This document shows positions 1 through 8,756 of a DNA stretch of 64,000 bases, in pieces. A program made the translations under genes and the position numbers. Within the stretch, counting starts at the first letter, position 1. Each line of letters starts with the position of its first letter. The stretch is from NCBI GenBank assembly GCA_000814665.1, contig JWIH01000005.1, forward strand, positions 26,553 to 90,552. The letters are read 5' to 3'. Source of the stretch: Pseudoalteromonas flavipulchra NCIMB 2033 = ATCC BAA-314 (GTDB lineage Bacteria; Pseudomonadota; Gammaproteobacteria; Enterobacterales; Alteromonadaceae). A model generated the notes under the pieces. It had not been told where the DNA came from, made no database searches, and was given only the letters and a program-made list of their open reading frames with translations.

Positions 1-2
1 AA

Positions 3-404
3 GTGGTGGGTCAGTTAACTGACGGTTTTGATGTGCATTTGGGTTATTCACAATACAAAGCAGAGGATGCCAACGGCGTTGAAGTGAATACGGATAACCC
101 AAGAAAGCAATTTAAGTTGTATACGACTTACCAATTTGTGAATGCTTTACCTGAGTTGACGATTGGTGGTGGCGTGAACTGGCAGGATGACACTTATTCA
201 GTAACGGGCAACGATAGGCTAGAGCAAGATGCCTATGCACTGGTTAGCTTGATGGCAAACTACGTACTGGCAGACAATATGGCGCTACAACTCAACGTAG
301 AAAACCTCTTCGATGAAAAGTACTACAGCCAAATAGGCTTCTTTGATCAGTACCGCTATGGTGCGCCGAGAAATTACAGCTTAAGTTTTAGCTATGATTT
401 TTAG
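3..404 (+). CDS. TonB-dependent receptor, C-terminal fragment
   Basis: This is the 3' end of an outer-membrane TonB-dependent receptor; the gene begins before the window. The visible 133 residues are alternating beta-strand sequence typical of the last strands of the 22-strand barrel. They include the family's late-barrel motif NVENLFDEKYY and end in an aromatic residue (SFSYDF), the usual signal for insertion by the BAM complex. The closing segment (QYRYGAPRNYSLSFSYDF) resembles ferric-siderophore receptors of the FpvA/FhuE type, so siderophore uptake is the best guess; the substrate cannot be read from this fragment. A hairpin follows 18 bases after the stop. The GTG at position 3 is only the first complete codon in frame and not a real start. 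Confidence 0.85.
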   Translation: MVGQLTDGFDVHLGYSQYKAEDANGVEVNTDNPRKQFKLYTTYQFVNALPELTIGGGVNWQDDTYSVTGNDRLEQDAYALVSLMANYVLADNMALQLNVENLFDEKYYSQIGFFDQYRYGAPRNYSLSFSYDF

Positions 405-422
405 CAGACTGTAAACTAACAA

Positions 423-444
423 AGCGTGGCTAGTGAGCCACGCT
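423..444 (+). terminator. Hairpin terminator after the TonB receptor
   Basis: A perfect 9-bp stem (423-431 with 436-444) and a 4-base loop lie 18 bases after the receptor stop codon. The following bases are T-rich but interrupted (GTTGTTC). This is a likely intrinsic terminator, and it argues against translation of the next gene starting as early as 433. Confidence 0.6.
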
Positions 445-513
445 GTTGTTCATTGTTTATTTATTGCAAGAACTGTACGCTTGGAGGCAATACAGTCAAA
501 AAGGAATTTTGCA

Positions 514-1095
514 ATGAATTTATCCCCTGCTTTTTTGGTCGCTGGCTTTATAGTAAATATGAGTACAGCGTCCGCCACACCGGACTATCAAAATGTGCTT
601 AACCAGCTACCGCTGCCACCTAATGAACTTACCACTTTACTGCATGACCTAGCACTACATGGCCTTGAGCAGCACGCTATGGCTGAATTAATTAAGGGCT
701 ATAACCGATTACACAACAAACGGATAGAATGTGCCAACGTTGCGACTGTGTTGAAAAGGTCGCAATTGGACTCACTCAAAATGGATGTAGAGTACTACAC
801 CACTGTGCTTTTTTATGTTGATGGTTTGAACAAAAATCAGTGTGAATCTGCGGAGTTTGGCGCTTTTACAAGGACAGTCGCTATAAATTATGTGATGCAT
901 AAGAGCCCGAGGGAGCTTAAGCTGGTGAAAGCAATGAACGTGCTATCGTCTGGGCGTTACGCAAATTTTATTGAGTTTGAGGCTGAGTTTAACGCTTTAC
1001 CTGAGACCGTTAAAACGGCCACGCTAAAAGCGGATTTTCTTCGAGATAACTTTAATTTGTTTCAAAGCTTGGAGCAAGTTCACGGACACGAGTGA
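514..1095 (+). CDS. Secreted protein of unknown function, first of a related pair
   Basis: I do not recognise this 193-residue protein. I chose ATG 514 because it has an AAGGAA ribosome site 8 bases upstream and opens with a signal peptide (about residues 1-23, cleavage after ASA). A longer reading frame from 433 would begin inside the terminator hairpin. The mature part is predicted helical and holds two single cysteines (ECAN and QCES contexts) that could form a disulfide. It is clearly related to the next gene: both have a Cys-x(2) near the middle, a QCESAEFGAF-like block and an FNALPETVK-like block followed by a similar C-terminal helix. It is probably periplasmic or exported and co-transcribed with the downstream paralogue, 14 bases away. 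It follows a TonB receptor, but no functional link can be shown. Confidence 0.7.
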   Translation: MNLSPAFLVAGFIVNMSTASATPDYQNVLNQLPLPPNELTTLLHDLALHGLEQHAMAELIKGYNRLHNKRIECANVATVLKRSQLDSLKMDVEYYTTVLFYVDGLNKNQCESAEFGAFTRTVAINYVMHKSPRELKLVKAMNVLSSGRYANFIEFEAEFNALPETVKTATLKADFLRDNFNLFQSLEQVHGHE

Positions 1096-1109
1096 TAAAA
1101 GGAATATTT

Positions 1110-1646
1110 GTGAAACCCCTGCTATTAGTTTTGATATTGTTTGCGTTCGCGCCGCAAACTAACGCTGAAACAATGTCAGTAAATCTTACGCCGACTATTG
1201 AATATCCAGTCGAACAACTTGAACCAGTTCAAAAGACGCTGTTTAGTGAGCTGTTAAATAGCGTAACACAACTGGGTGATAGAAAAGCGGCATGCGAAAA
1301 TGCGCGTGTTATTACACCAAAACAATTACACAGTCTTAATATTACCCCGCAGCAGCGAGGTATCGTTTTATCTTATTTTTATATTCACCAAAAAAGAGAA
1401 TGTGAAGCCGAAGAATATGGCGAATTCGCCAGACTTGTTGCCGCGAATTTAGCGGTGCAAAAGCAGTCAGGAGTCTTAAGGTTCGTGAATGCGCTAAACA
1501 CGGTAAGCTCCAGCGTTTATTTCGATTATGTTGAAACGGAGTTGGAGTTTAACCAGCTACCAGAAAGTGTTCGCAATAAAACCTACCAAGCCGAGTTTTT
1601 ACAGCATCCGTTTAGTCTTATGCATACGCTAGAACAGTTCGAATGA
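1110..1646 (+). CDS. Secreted protein of unknown function, second of the related pair
   Basis: A 178-residue paralogue of the preceding gene. The start is most likely GTG 1110: AAAGGA stands 6-7 bases upstream and the first 19 residues then form a clean signal peptide (MKPLLLVLILFAFAPQTNA). A frame from GTG 1092 would overlap the upstream stop and add residues without signal character. Shared features with the upstream protein are two cysteines (ACEN and ECEAEEYGEF), the FNQLPESVR block and a C-terminal MHTLEQFE helix. The two genes look like a tandem duplication that has diverged strongly. No catalytic motif is visible. The function is unknown. Confidence 0.7.
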   Translation: MKPLLLVLILFAFAPQTNAETMSVNLTPTIEYPVEQLEPVQKTLFSELLNSVTQLGDRKAACENARVITPKQLHSLNITPQQRGIVLSYFYIHQKRECEAEEYGEFARLVAANLAVQKQSGVLRFVNALNTVSSSVYFDYVETELEFNQLPESVRNKTYQAEFLQHPFSLMHTLEQFE

Positions 1647-1675
1647 TTCGGCGTGCTGTTCTTATTAAGTAAAAT

Positions 1676-2254
1676 CTAAGCTGGCATAATACGGTTTAAT
1701 AATTCGTATGCGGTACGTTTTGCATCATCTACGGCTTGATCGGGTACTTGATGATTTGCAATCCAAAGTGCGAGACTCGTTAATCCACCATTGATAAATT
1801 GAGCGCTAGTTTTATGCGCTTGAGAACTCTGTTGCGGTGCGATTACACTTAGTAACTGTGTGATTGATGCCACACACCCTGACGCTGCTTTTTTGAGTTG
1901 TTCAGGCTCTAATACCGACTGCGCATCACGTAATATGATACGCTGTATCTCGGGCTCCGTAGCCATATCCAAGTAAGTTTCTGCACGTTTCAAAAGCGCT
2001 TGCTGAGGTGAGGTTTCACTACGTTCAATATCACGGAGCCGGAGATCCATTTCACTATCTAATTGCTGTACTACCGCGTAAAACAACCCTTTTTTGTTGC
2101 CAAAGTGATGATACAGCGCTCCTCGAGTGAGTCCTACGTCCGCTGTTAGCTCTTCTAATGCTGTCCCTGCAAATCCTTTACTTGCAAAAAGCACTCTGGC
2201 TTGGGCCAATAGCTCGCTGCGGGTTTTCTCCATCATGCTGCTTCTTGTTGTCAT
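1676..2254 (-). CDS. TetR/AcrR-family transcriptional repressor
   Basis: A 192-residue regulator. Residues about 10-60 form the TetR helix-turn-helix, with the typical LFASKGFAGTALEEL and GLTRGALYHHFGNKKGLF segments. The C-terminal ligand-binding part is variable, as usual. It is transcribed divergently from an MFS exporter, and the shared intergenic region carries two overlapping palindromes built on ACATACA/TGTATGT, the half-site type used by AcrR/TtgR-like repressors. It probably represses both itself and the exporter and is released by an export substrate; the ligand is unknown. A start at the second or third methionine (MMEKTRSELL) is also possible. Confidence 0.88.
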   Translation of the reverse strand: MTTRSSMMEKTRSELLAQARVLFASKGFAGTALEELTADVGLTRGALYHHFGNKKGLFYAVVQQLDSEMDLRLRDIERSETSPQQALLKRAETYLDMATEPEIQRIILRDAQSVLEPEQLKKAASGCVASITQLLSVIAPQQSSQAHKTSAQFINGGLTSLALWIANHQVPDQAVDDAKRTAYELLNRIMPA

Positions 2255-2286
2255 TTTGCGATCCTTATTAAAAAACTACGCAATTT

Positions 2287-2347
2287 ATAATTGACATACA
2301 GTGTGTATGTCAATTATTTTCACATACACACTGTATGTGAAAATAAT
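2287..2347. promoter_or_regulatory. Divergent promoters with two overlapping TetR-type operators
   Basis: Two inverted repeats fill the gap between the tetR-like gene and the MFS gene. The first (2287-2317) is perfect with a 3-base centre. The second (2313-2347) has 15-base arms around a 5-base centre. Both contain ACATACA/TGTATGT half-sites. The rightward strand has TTGACA at 2291-2296, and the leftward strand has TTGACA (2313-2308) followed after 18 bases by TATAAA. Each operator therefore overlaps a promoter core, as expected for steric repression of both genes. Binding is inferred. Confidence 0.75.
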
Positions 2348-2362
2348 CTCAAGGAGAGATCA

Positions 2363-3562
2363 ATGAATAATCCTTACTCCGAAATTTTTAAGACAAAAGG
2401 AACCAAGCATTTCAGCTGTGCTGGTTTTATTGCTCGTATGCCGCTCTCTATGATGGCGATTGGGTTAATCACTATGCTTTCGCAACTCTATGACTCATAT
2501 TGGATTGCAGGTTCCATTGCTGCGCTATTTACCTTCACCATGGCATTTGCTGCGCCGCAGTTGTCGCGACTGATTGATAGGGTAGGGCAACGCAAGGTTG
2601 TGATCCCTGCGGTTTTGTTTAGTGCAATATCTGCGCTGGCATTGTTGCTCCTAAGCCACTTGCAAGCGCCACTTTGGAGTCTCTATGTTTTAGCCATGTG
2701 TGCGGGCATTATGCCAAGTGTTCCGGCTTTAGTCCGGGCCAGATGGAGCGCGATACAATCAGATCAAGGTTTACTTAATACGGCATATTCTTTTGAGTCG
2801 GTACTGGATGAAATTACTTTTGTGATAGGGTCTCCTCTTGCGATTGCATTGAGCAGCTTGCTCTTTCCTCAAGCCGGTCCGTTGCTAGCGGTTATTTTGT
2901 TTGTGATAGGCAGTATCTGGTTAGTGTCGCAGAAGGACACGGAGCCAAAAATAGAACAAAGTGAAAATCAGACCCGAACTTCCGCACTGGCTAACTCCAC
3001 GGTTAAGTTGCTTAGTTTGGTGTTATTGGCGCTCGGTGTAATAGTTGGTGCTATCGATGTATTAAGTATCGCTTTTGCTCAGCAGCAAGGGATGCCAATT
3101 GCGGCAAGCTTAGTATTGTCGATGTACGCGCTTGGTTCTTGTATCGCTGGGTTTGGATTTGGGGCCGTTAAGTGGCGTGTGTCTATGCCAGTACTGCTTG
3201 TACGTTTTGCGATATTCACATTGATCGCGAGCGTACTATTACTCAGTGTTAACCACGTTTATGGTTTGGCAGTAGTGATGTTTATTTCGGGACTTGCGTT
3301 TGCTCCAACCATGATCATTGCCATGGGGCTTGTTGAGCAAAGCGTACCAAAACGCTTACTCACTGAAGCCTTAACTTGGCTAATTACCGGGCTCGGTGTG
3401 GGGATTGCAGGTGGGACTGCGTTGACCGGATGGGTCGTTGAACACTTTACCGTGGATCTTGGATTTGGGGTTGCAGTGGTCGCTGCTGCTACCGTGGTGT
3501 TACTCGCCAGGTATCAAAAACACGATGATAAAAGGCGAGCAACTCAAGTTGTCAGTGATTAG
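2363..3562 (+). CDS. MFS efflux transporter
   Basis: A 399-residue polytopic membrane protein with about 12 hydrophobic segments and the MFS loop 2-3 signature in degenerate form (RLIDRVGQRKVV). The cytoplasmic loop between the two halves is charged (about residues 197-215). ATG 2363 was chosen because AAGGAGA lies 6 bases upstream; a longer frame would begin inside the operator. It is divergent from a TetR regulator, the usual arrangement for drug or metabolite exporters. The substrate is unknown, and export rather than import is inferred from the context. Confidence 0.85.
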   Translation: MNNPYSEIFKTKGTKHFSCAGFIARMPLSMMAIGLITMLSQLYDSYWIAGSIAALFTFTMAFAAPQLSRLIDRVGQRKVVIPAVLFSAISALALLLLSHLQAPLWSLYVLAMCAGIMPSVPALVRARWSAIQSDQGLLNTAYSFESVLDEITFVIGSPLAIALSSLLFPQAGPLLAVILFVIGSIWLVSQKDTEPKIEQSENQTRTSALANSTVKLLSLVLLALGVIVGAIDVLSIAFAQQQGMPIAASLVLSMYALGSCIAGFGFGAVKWRVSMPVLLVRFAIFTLIASVLLLSVNHVYGLAVVMFISGLAFAPTMIIAMGLVEQSVPKRLLTEALTWLITGLGVGIAGGTALTGWVVEHFTVDLGFGVAVVAAATVVLLARYQKHDDKRRATQVVSD

Positions 3563-3571
3563 GATGTAAAA

Positions 3572-3592
3572 GCCGCGCTTACTTCGCGCGGC
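3572..3592. terminator. Hairpin between convergent genes
   Basis: A 7-bp GC-only stem (3572-3578 with 3586-3592) starts 10 bases after the MFS stop and overlaps the last codons of the convergent phosphatase gene. The T-run is poor, so it may work weakly or in both directions. Confidence 0.45.
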
Positions 3593-5024
3593 ATACCGCT
3601 TGTTTATCTGTAGTTTCGCTGCCGCAGGTTAGAAAAGCGGCACCACTTTCATCCAAAAACTCCCCTTGCCACGCGCCATCTTTGCCAAGCTTAATTGATA
3701 AAAAGCCGAACTTACCTTGCTCATTAACGAGTGCGTTTTGGCTATCAAGTGCATAACCAAATTCGCTAAAGGCATTGGTATCACTAAGGCTGACGCCGCT
3801 ATTGCCGACAACGATTTGCGCAGGACGTGCGGTACTCGCGGCAAAGGTTGAAGACTGATAAATATGCATATGTCCAGCGAGTGATAAAGTCACGTGTTCA
3901 GGCAACTTGCCTTGTCTGGTGTTCTTCAGCGCTGTTTGCAACATCACATTTAGTGTGTCTTTGGTTGTCGGGTCTTCAACGCCCCAAATAGGTCTGTGGC
4001 TCATAATCCACATGGGTTTGGTTTTTAGTAGTTCGCTTCTGACATTAAGTCGTTGATATTGCTGTTGGTAGACTTTTGTTAGGCCATTGTCTGCACTGGC
4101 ATCACAGGCATTGGCGCTATCCATTACCCACACACTGAGCGGTTTTAAGTTGATGGTATAGGAGTTTTGCACAATGATATGGGCACTTGCAGATTGTGGC
4201 GGTTGATTATAATCCCCCTGTACAGGACATTGCTGTTGCTCAATGGCATCAGGAAGGTTGGCTCCCGGGCCAAAAAAGTAAAACCAGCCAATTCCTGCGC
4301 GGCTACAAAGTTCATGATTGCCTCGTGCAAAAATCCATGGTGCGGTTGCTGAAAGATCCGTTGTTGCGGCAAAAAAGTCTGCTTGCCAGTTGATCCATGT
4401 ATCTGGTCTTGGGCTATTTAACGCGTTTTGACTGTAGTAGGTATCGTTAAGACCGCAGCTAGTACCGCCATATCCACCATCGCCTGCGTCATAAGCATAG
4501 GTATCACCGGAAATCGCACCACCGGTGCCTCGATAGTTGAAATCCCCCATATGGAGCAACAATTGTGGTTGTTGCTTTGCCCCTTGCTCTGCGAGGGTTT
4601 TAAACGGCTCGGCAGCAGTGTTGTTTTCGCAAACTGATGATTTGCAGCCGGTATCGCCAAAAACCGCAATTTTATTCGGATCGAATGTCACGGGCGCTAA
4701 CGAGAATTGGCTATCACTGACGGTATAAGCCGTGTTTGGGGAGATTTTTGCTTCACATACTGAAACCGGAAAGTGTGTTTGGTCTGGACGCATTGCTCGC
4801 AACTGCATCGGCATAGATTTTTTACCAAAGAGCAAGCTTGGGCATTGGTTGGCGTCGCTGAGCACGCCGTCAACAACGACGCGCGCGTAGATATTTGGGG
4901 CTTCAGTAGTGGAAGGCGCGAACATTGAGTAAGCGCCTAATACTTTGGTATTCGCTTGTTGGACTGCAAACGTGCTGCTACAAGCAATTAAATTGAGCGT
5001 CGCAATGGCGATGATGATGCGCAT
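3579..5024 (-). CDS. Calcineurin-like metallophosphatase lipoprotein
   Basis: A 481-residue exported phosphoesterase. The N-terminus is a lipoprotein signal with lipobox LIAC (Cys15). The metal-binding blocks of the calcineurin/purple-acid-phosphatase fold appear in order: GDTG (Asp124), GDFNYRG (Asp161), GNHEL (about residue 235), MSHRPIWG and AGHMHIY (about residue 385). It therefore probably binds two metals and hydrolyses phosphoesters at the outer or inner membrane surface. Several extra cysteines suggest disulfides. It is the last gene of a leftward run of three exported proteins, 91 bases from its neighbour, with an AAGGAA ribosome site. The substrate is unknown. Confidence 0.85.
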   Translation of the reverse strand: MRIIIAIATLNLIACSSTFAVQQANTKVLGAYSMFAPSTTEAPNIYARVVVDGVLSDANQCPSLLFGKKSMPMQLRAMRPDQTHFPVSVCEAKISPNTAYTVSDSQFSLAPVTFDPNKIAVFGDTGCKSSVCENNTAAEPFKTLAEQGAKQQPQLLLHMGDFNYRGTGGAISGDTYAYDAGDGGYGGTSCGLNDTYYSQNALNSPRPDTWINWQADFFAATTDLSATAPWIFARGNHELCSRAGIGWFYFFGPGANLPDAIEQQQCPVQGDYNQPPQSASAHIIVQNSYTINLKPLSVWVMDSANACDASADNGLTKVYQQQYQRLNVRSELLKTKPMWIMSHRPIWGVEDPTTKDTLNVMLQTALKNTRQGKLPEHVTLSLAGHMHIYQSSTFAASTARPAQIVVGNSGVSLSDTNAFSEFGYALDSQNALVNEQGKFGFLSIKLGKDGAWQGEFLDESGAAFLTCGSETTDKQAVCRAK

Positions 5025-5115
5025 GACTTCATTCCTTTTTGAACAGTTGAATGAAGTTTAATGCATTGTTAACAATTTGCGAGTCTTGAATACGAATATC
5101 CTTATTCTTAGCTGA

Positions 5116-7104
5116 TTATTGGTGGCTGCAGCGGTAGAAGCCGGTGACTGTGTCTTGGCTAAAACGTGTGCCGTTAACATAGGTGTCTTGGTTGATTTTA
5201 CCAAACTGCGCTAGGTTAAATTGCAGCCGTGCAAGCATTTCAGCACTCGAGGCCTGTTCAAAGATTTCTGTTACTGGTGGATCACCAACAAAGTTGGTAT
5301 ACCAAGGAAACCAAGAATTATCCTGCCCGCTGACTGTTTGATTCGGATAATAATTCCCCCCTTGCCAACGGTCGAAGGTAAGATCTTCGAGGCTAAATAG
5401 GCCAAATCCTGGCTGTGTCATACAAGCATCAGCCGCCTGATACTCAGGATAACCTGAGCTGGCAGCAAAATGGTTACAAACATTATGTGGCAAATTACTG
5501 CTATTCGCCGCTTGATATTCCACCTTTCTAAACATCACAGGATGTGCGGGGCTTCCCGATGGGTAGACGATATTTGCCGCGACAGGTGAGCCCCAGCGAT
5601 AATGGTACATGGCCACTGCCAATCCTAAATCTTCCTTACTGGTGGCAACATTATCTGGATGAGTCCACACTCCACCTGGATCGGTTGGCGTTGCCCCATT
5701 TTTAAAAATAATCCCATATTGATTGTTTTCTAATTGATTCATTAGATTTGGCGTTGTGTTGTCAACTACCGTCGTTGGGATCATTGTGCTTGCGGCATTG
5801 GGAGTATAGGTGAGTGTTGGGTTATTTAATGCCTTCCAGCATAACAAGCCATACCCATAGCCACTGGCTATCATCGGGCAGCCAGACATTGCCGATGCCG
5901 ATTGGTTGCTTTCATACGCATGTGTTGTTGAACGTGCCGAAACTTCGCCGGAGCTAATCAATATTCCCCAAGCATTGCGAGTAATGCGAATATCAGCAAA
6001 CTCGGTGTCAGGAATAAATACCGTTGTGGCCGAAATAACCTGTAGTCCTAAATCTAGTTCTAGTAGAGAGGTGGCAACGAGGGCATCTTCATGAAGCTTT
6101 GGATACTGCGTCATAATCGTTTGCTGCGATGGTTTAATCACAGCGTCTCTTGGTGATAATCCCAATAAATATAAGCGATCGTTATCAAGATAGCTTGCTA
6201 GTAAGCGTGATAGCTCAAGTTGTGCGATTGGACGCTTGGCTTGTATATTTGAGCGGGTATCCGTGAGGGTGAGGTCGGTATTTTGAAGCAACAACCAATG
6301 CTTATCACTTAGGCCAACAACCTGAGTTTGATTAAGGATATGGCGAGATACGCTATCAGCTTGGCGAGTAACAATTAAACTATCGTCATTCAACGAATAA
6401 CTAGACTGTGTGGTGTCATTGTGGTGATGACGCAGCGCCGGTGGCTGATATTGTCCTATTAAGGTGGTAAGTTCAATGCGAATGGCGTCGCGAGTACTTT
6501 GAATAAGCCAATTTCCGGTTTCATCTCGAACAAAAATAGCCGGACTATATTGGCCAGATTTATCCACGCTAAATGCTTGCCAAGTGGTATTACAGGCTTT
6601 GGCGCAGGAGGGGGAACTTCGAGTAAGGGATGACTTGTCTTTTGTCAGAGATTCGTCATAGTTATCATTAAACACAAAGGGCAACTCAGCTTTACCCGAC
6701 GCGAGTTGTAACGTGAACAGTAAGCGCCGTTGATTGCCGCTGGCATAGAGTCTGTTTTCTTTTAGATAACCGAGCTGGAGTTGAGAGTAACTCTCTAACT
6801 TTTTCATGTTTCCAGCTTCACCTTGATAGCTGGGCTCATACGTCTCGCTATTGAATGGTGCGGTTTGCTCTAATTGGGGAAATTGCAACGTTTGTTTGCA
6901 GGCATCTTCTGCGCATGTTTGTAAGGTGATCCTTTGGTCCTGATATTGAAAAGAATACCAAGGTGAAAGGGCTTGATAACCTTGTTGTCCTGCGTGAAAT
7001 AATAGCGGTAAGGTTGATGTATCGTAGTGCTCTGACTCTGCTGAGGCGTTAACGCTTAAAGACAAAGCCCAGCAGGTAAGCGTGGTGGCGATGAACTTAT
7101 TCAT
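5116..7104 (-). CDS. Large secreted protein of unknown function
   Basis: I do not recognise this 662-residue protein. It has a signal peptide (residues 1-22, cleavage after ASA) and an AAGGAAA ribosome site. The middle part is rich in short beta-strand-like stretches and reads like a beta-propeller or lectin-like fold, without a clear repeat. The C-terminal third (about residues 480-660) is rich in Trp, Tyr, Asn, Gly and Cys, which is typical of an extracellular carbohydrate- or surface-binding domain. About ten cysteines imply disulfides and export. It lies 50 bases downstream of another large secreted protein and upstream of a phosphatase lipoprotein, so the three probably form one operon. 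No catalytic motif could be assigned. Confidence 0.7.
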   Translation of the reverse strand: MNKFIATTLTCWALSLSVNASAESEHYDTSTLPLLFHAGQQGYQALSPWYSFQYQDQRITLQTCAEDACKQTLQFPQLEQTAPFNSETYEPSYQGEAGNMKKLESYSQLQLGYLKENRLYASGNQRRLLFTLQLASGKAELPFVFNDNYDESLTKDKSSLTRSSPSCAKACNTTWQAFSVDKSGQYSPAIFVRDETGNWLIQSTRDAIRIELTTLIGQYQPPALRHHHNDTTQSSYSLNDDSLIVTRQADSVSRHILNQTQVVGLSDKHWLLLQNTDLTLTDTRSNIQAKRPIAQLELSRLLASYLDNDRLYLLGLSPRDAVIKPSQQTIMTQYPKLHEDALVATSLLELDLGLQVISATTVFIPDTEFADIRITRNAWGILISSGEVSARSTTHAYESNQSASAMSGCPMIASGYGYGLLCWKALNNPTLTYTPNAASTMIPTTVVDNTTPNLMNQLENNQYGIIFKNGATPTDPGGVWTHPDNVATSKEDLGLAVAMYHYRWGSPVAANIVYPSGSPAHPVMFRKVEYQAANSSNLPHNVCNHFAASSGYPEYQAADACMTQPGFGLFSLEDLTFDRWQGGNYYPNQTVSGQDNSWFPWYTNFVGDPPVTEIFEQASSAEMLARLQFNLAQFGKINQDTYVNGTRFSQDTVTGFYRCSHQ

Positions 7105-7154
7105 AATCTTTCCTTATTGGAGTAGGGCAGCGTATAGCCACCCTTAACAAAAAC

Positions 7155-8756
7155 CTAGTGAATGATGCCTTGGCGTTGGCCTGCATTAACGGGTTTGTTG
7201 AGCTGCACAGAGAGCCAGTTTTCAACGTCACTACGTAATGATGCGTCGCTATCAGGACCTGATTGTGACGAATAGAACCATAACCCTGTTGGTGCTGGAG
7301 CATTGACATTGCTGCCACAGGTAAAGTGATTTGCCGCATACATCACCGCGCCTGAGCTACCATATTCGTAATGACTGTCCGAATAACCACCGTAGCCTCT
7401 GGCTTGTACCCGACCTTTTGAATCAAGGGTAAAGTGATACACCTCATTGGGTTGCAACAGAAAAGGACTGACGTCGGACGAATCGAAGCGCGCGCGCATT
7501 GTGGTGGTAACACTGGCTTGATTACCCGAACGCGTGATCATGCCTGCCAAGTTGGTGATAAGCGCATCGGCCAATTGACCGTCAAGCAAGCTGCCAGGGT
7601 TGCCATTGACGATTGCAGAAGTAATGCCAAGTGCGGCTTTGACGACTCCAATGGTGGAGTTTAAATTCCATGTGGTGTTGTATCCCATGGCTGCGCCACC
7701 GGCTTTATTGAACAAGATGACTTCAGGTGCAGCTCCTGGCAAATCGACCGCAAATTTTGCGCCGTCAGTTGCATGTGAATTGGTACCTTTTGACCAGATT
7801 TTTTTAGCTTGCCCGGTTACATGGTAGCGAGCTGAATAAGTGCCTCTGACTTCTAAATTTCCCGAGCAGGCATTGCTTTGATTACATGCAAATCCCCCAG
7901 TGTCTGCACACAACATTTTGACGTGGAACTCTGTCGAGTTATGGGCTGAGGTGTTGTCGAAACTGAGCGCTTTATTTTTTGACCAACGTTTCCCCTTAGC
8001 TGAGTGAAAGGCGCCGTAGGCTGAGGTATTGACATAAGCATGGTGCTTAGAAAAACCACTACCATCGCTGGTGGATGTGCTCCAAGGCGTTTGGGTTGAT
8101 GGGTAGTTAGTTACCACTTGGCCTGTGCTGGTTGAAGGGGTCACCATCTGACATGAACATTGTGACTTAGGTCCGAAGATGGGTTTTTTAGTCAGCAATT
8201 CTTTTAATTCGGCAAGAATATCTGACGGTAGCGTCCTATCGTATTCGAGTACCGAGAGCCCTTTATGTTTCGGAGCTGCGTACTCCTTATGCCAAGTGCT
8301 GTATAGCTGCGGTGCATTTAGCTCTAAATGTTGGCTGAGCGTTGGCACTTTTTGCTGTTGTGTCCATTTTTCGAATACCGTCGGTTTAAATTGAATAAGA
8401 TATCGAGAAAAGAAAAAGTTATCTTCAGGCGCTTGCTCGGTAAAAGCATTTTCCCATGCTGATAACACGTTTTGATCTATAGCTTTTGCTTGGCTTAGCA
8501 TCTCGCCATCTCGATAGTCGCGGATCAAGCTATCGACGTAGCGGTCTAATTCATATTCTTCGTCGTTGTCGGAGATATATTCAAGCAAGGAAACACGGTC
8601 TTGAGACCAGTTTGAAATGGCTTGCCACGCTTCTGGGCTTACTTGAGAGGGGGCCATTTCTCCATATTCTTCTGCGGCTTGTAGCGAAATACTACCCAGT
8701 AACAACGTGCTGGTAACTAGGCTGACTAATTTGGGGGTGAAATTTCTCTGTTTCAT
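7155..8756 (-). CDS. Secreted protein of unknown function, first gene of a three-gene run
   Basis: A 533-residue protein that I cannot assign. A signal peptide covers about residues 1-28. Residues about 30-185 are acidic and helical. After a CSC motif (about residue 200) the protein changes to a Ser/Thr/Gly/Asn-rich beta-type sequence with cysteines in LCADTGGFACNQSNAC. The composition recalls secreted surface-binding or pore-forming proteins, but no family signature was found. AAGGAA precedes the start. Its 368-base upstream region carries repeated TTGATAT elements. It likely forms an operon with the 662-residue protein (50-base gap) and the metallophosphatase. Confidence 0.7.
   Translation of the reverse strand: MKQRNFTPKLVSLVTSTLLLGSISLQAAEEYGEMAPSQVSPEAWQAISNWSQDRVSLLEYISDNDEEYELDRYVDSLIRDYRDGEMLSQAKAIDQNVLSAWENAFTEQAPEDNFFFSRYLIQFKPTVFEKWTQQQKVPTLSQHLELNAPQLYSTWHKEYAAPKHKGLSVLEYDRTLPSDILAELKELLTKKPIFGPKSQCSCQMVTPSTSTGQVVTNYPSTQTPWSTSTSDGSGFSKHHAYVNTSAYGAFHSAKGKRWSKNKALSFDNTSAHNSTEFHVKMLCADTGGFACNQSNACSGNLEVRGTYSARYHVTGQAKKIWSKGTNSHATDGAKFAVDLPGAAPEVILFNKAGGAAMGYNTTWNLNSTIGVVKAALGITSAIVNGNPGSLLDGQLADALITNLAGMITRSGNQASVTTTMRARFDSSDVSPFLLQPNEVYHFTLDSKGRVQARGYGGYSDSHYEYGSSGAVMYAANHFTCGSNVNAPAPTGLWFYSSQSGPDSDASLRSDVENWLSVQLNKPVNAGQRQGIIH

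Noticed and set aside
433-513. Longer 5' end for the first secreted protein, beginning at 433
   Set aside because: It starts in the loop of a terminator hairpin, has no ribosome site and would hide the signal peptide that begins at 514.
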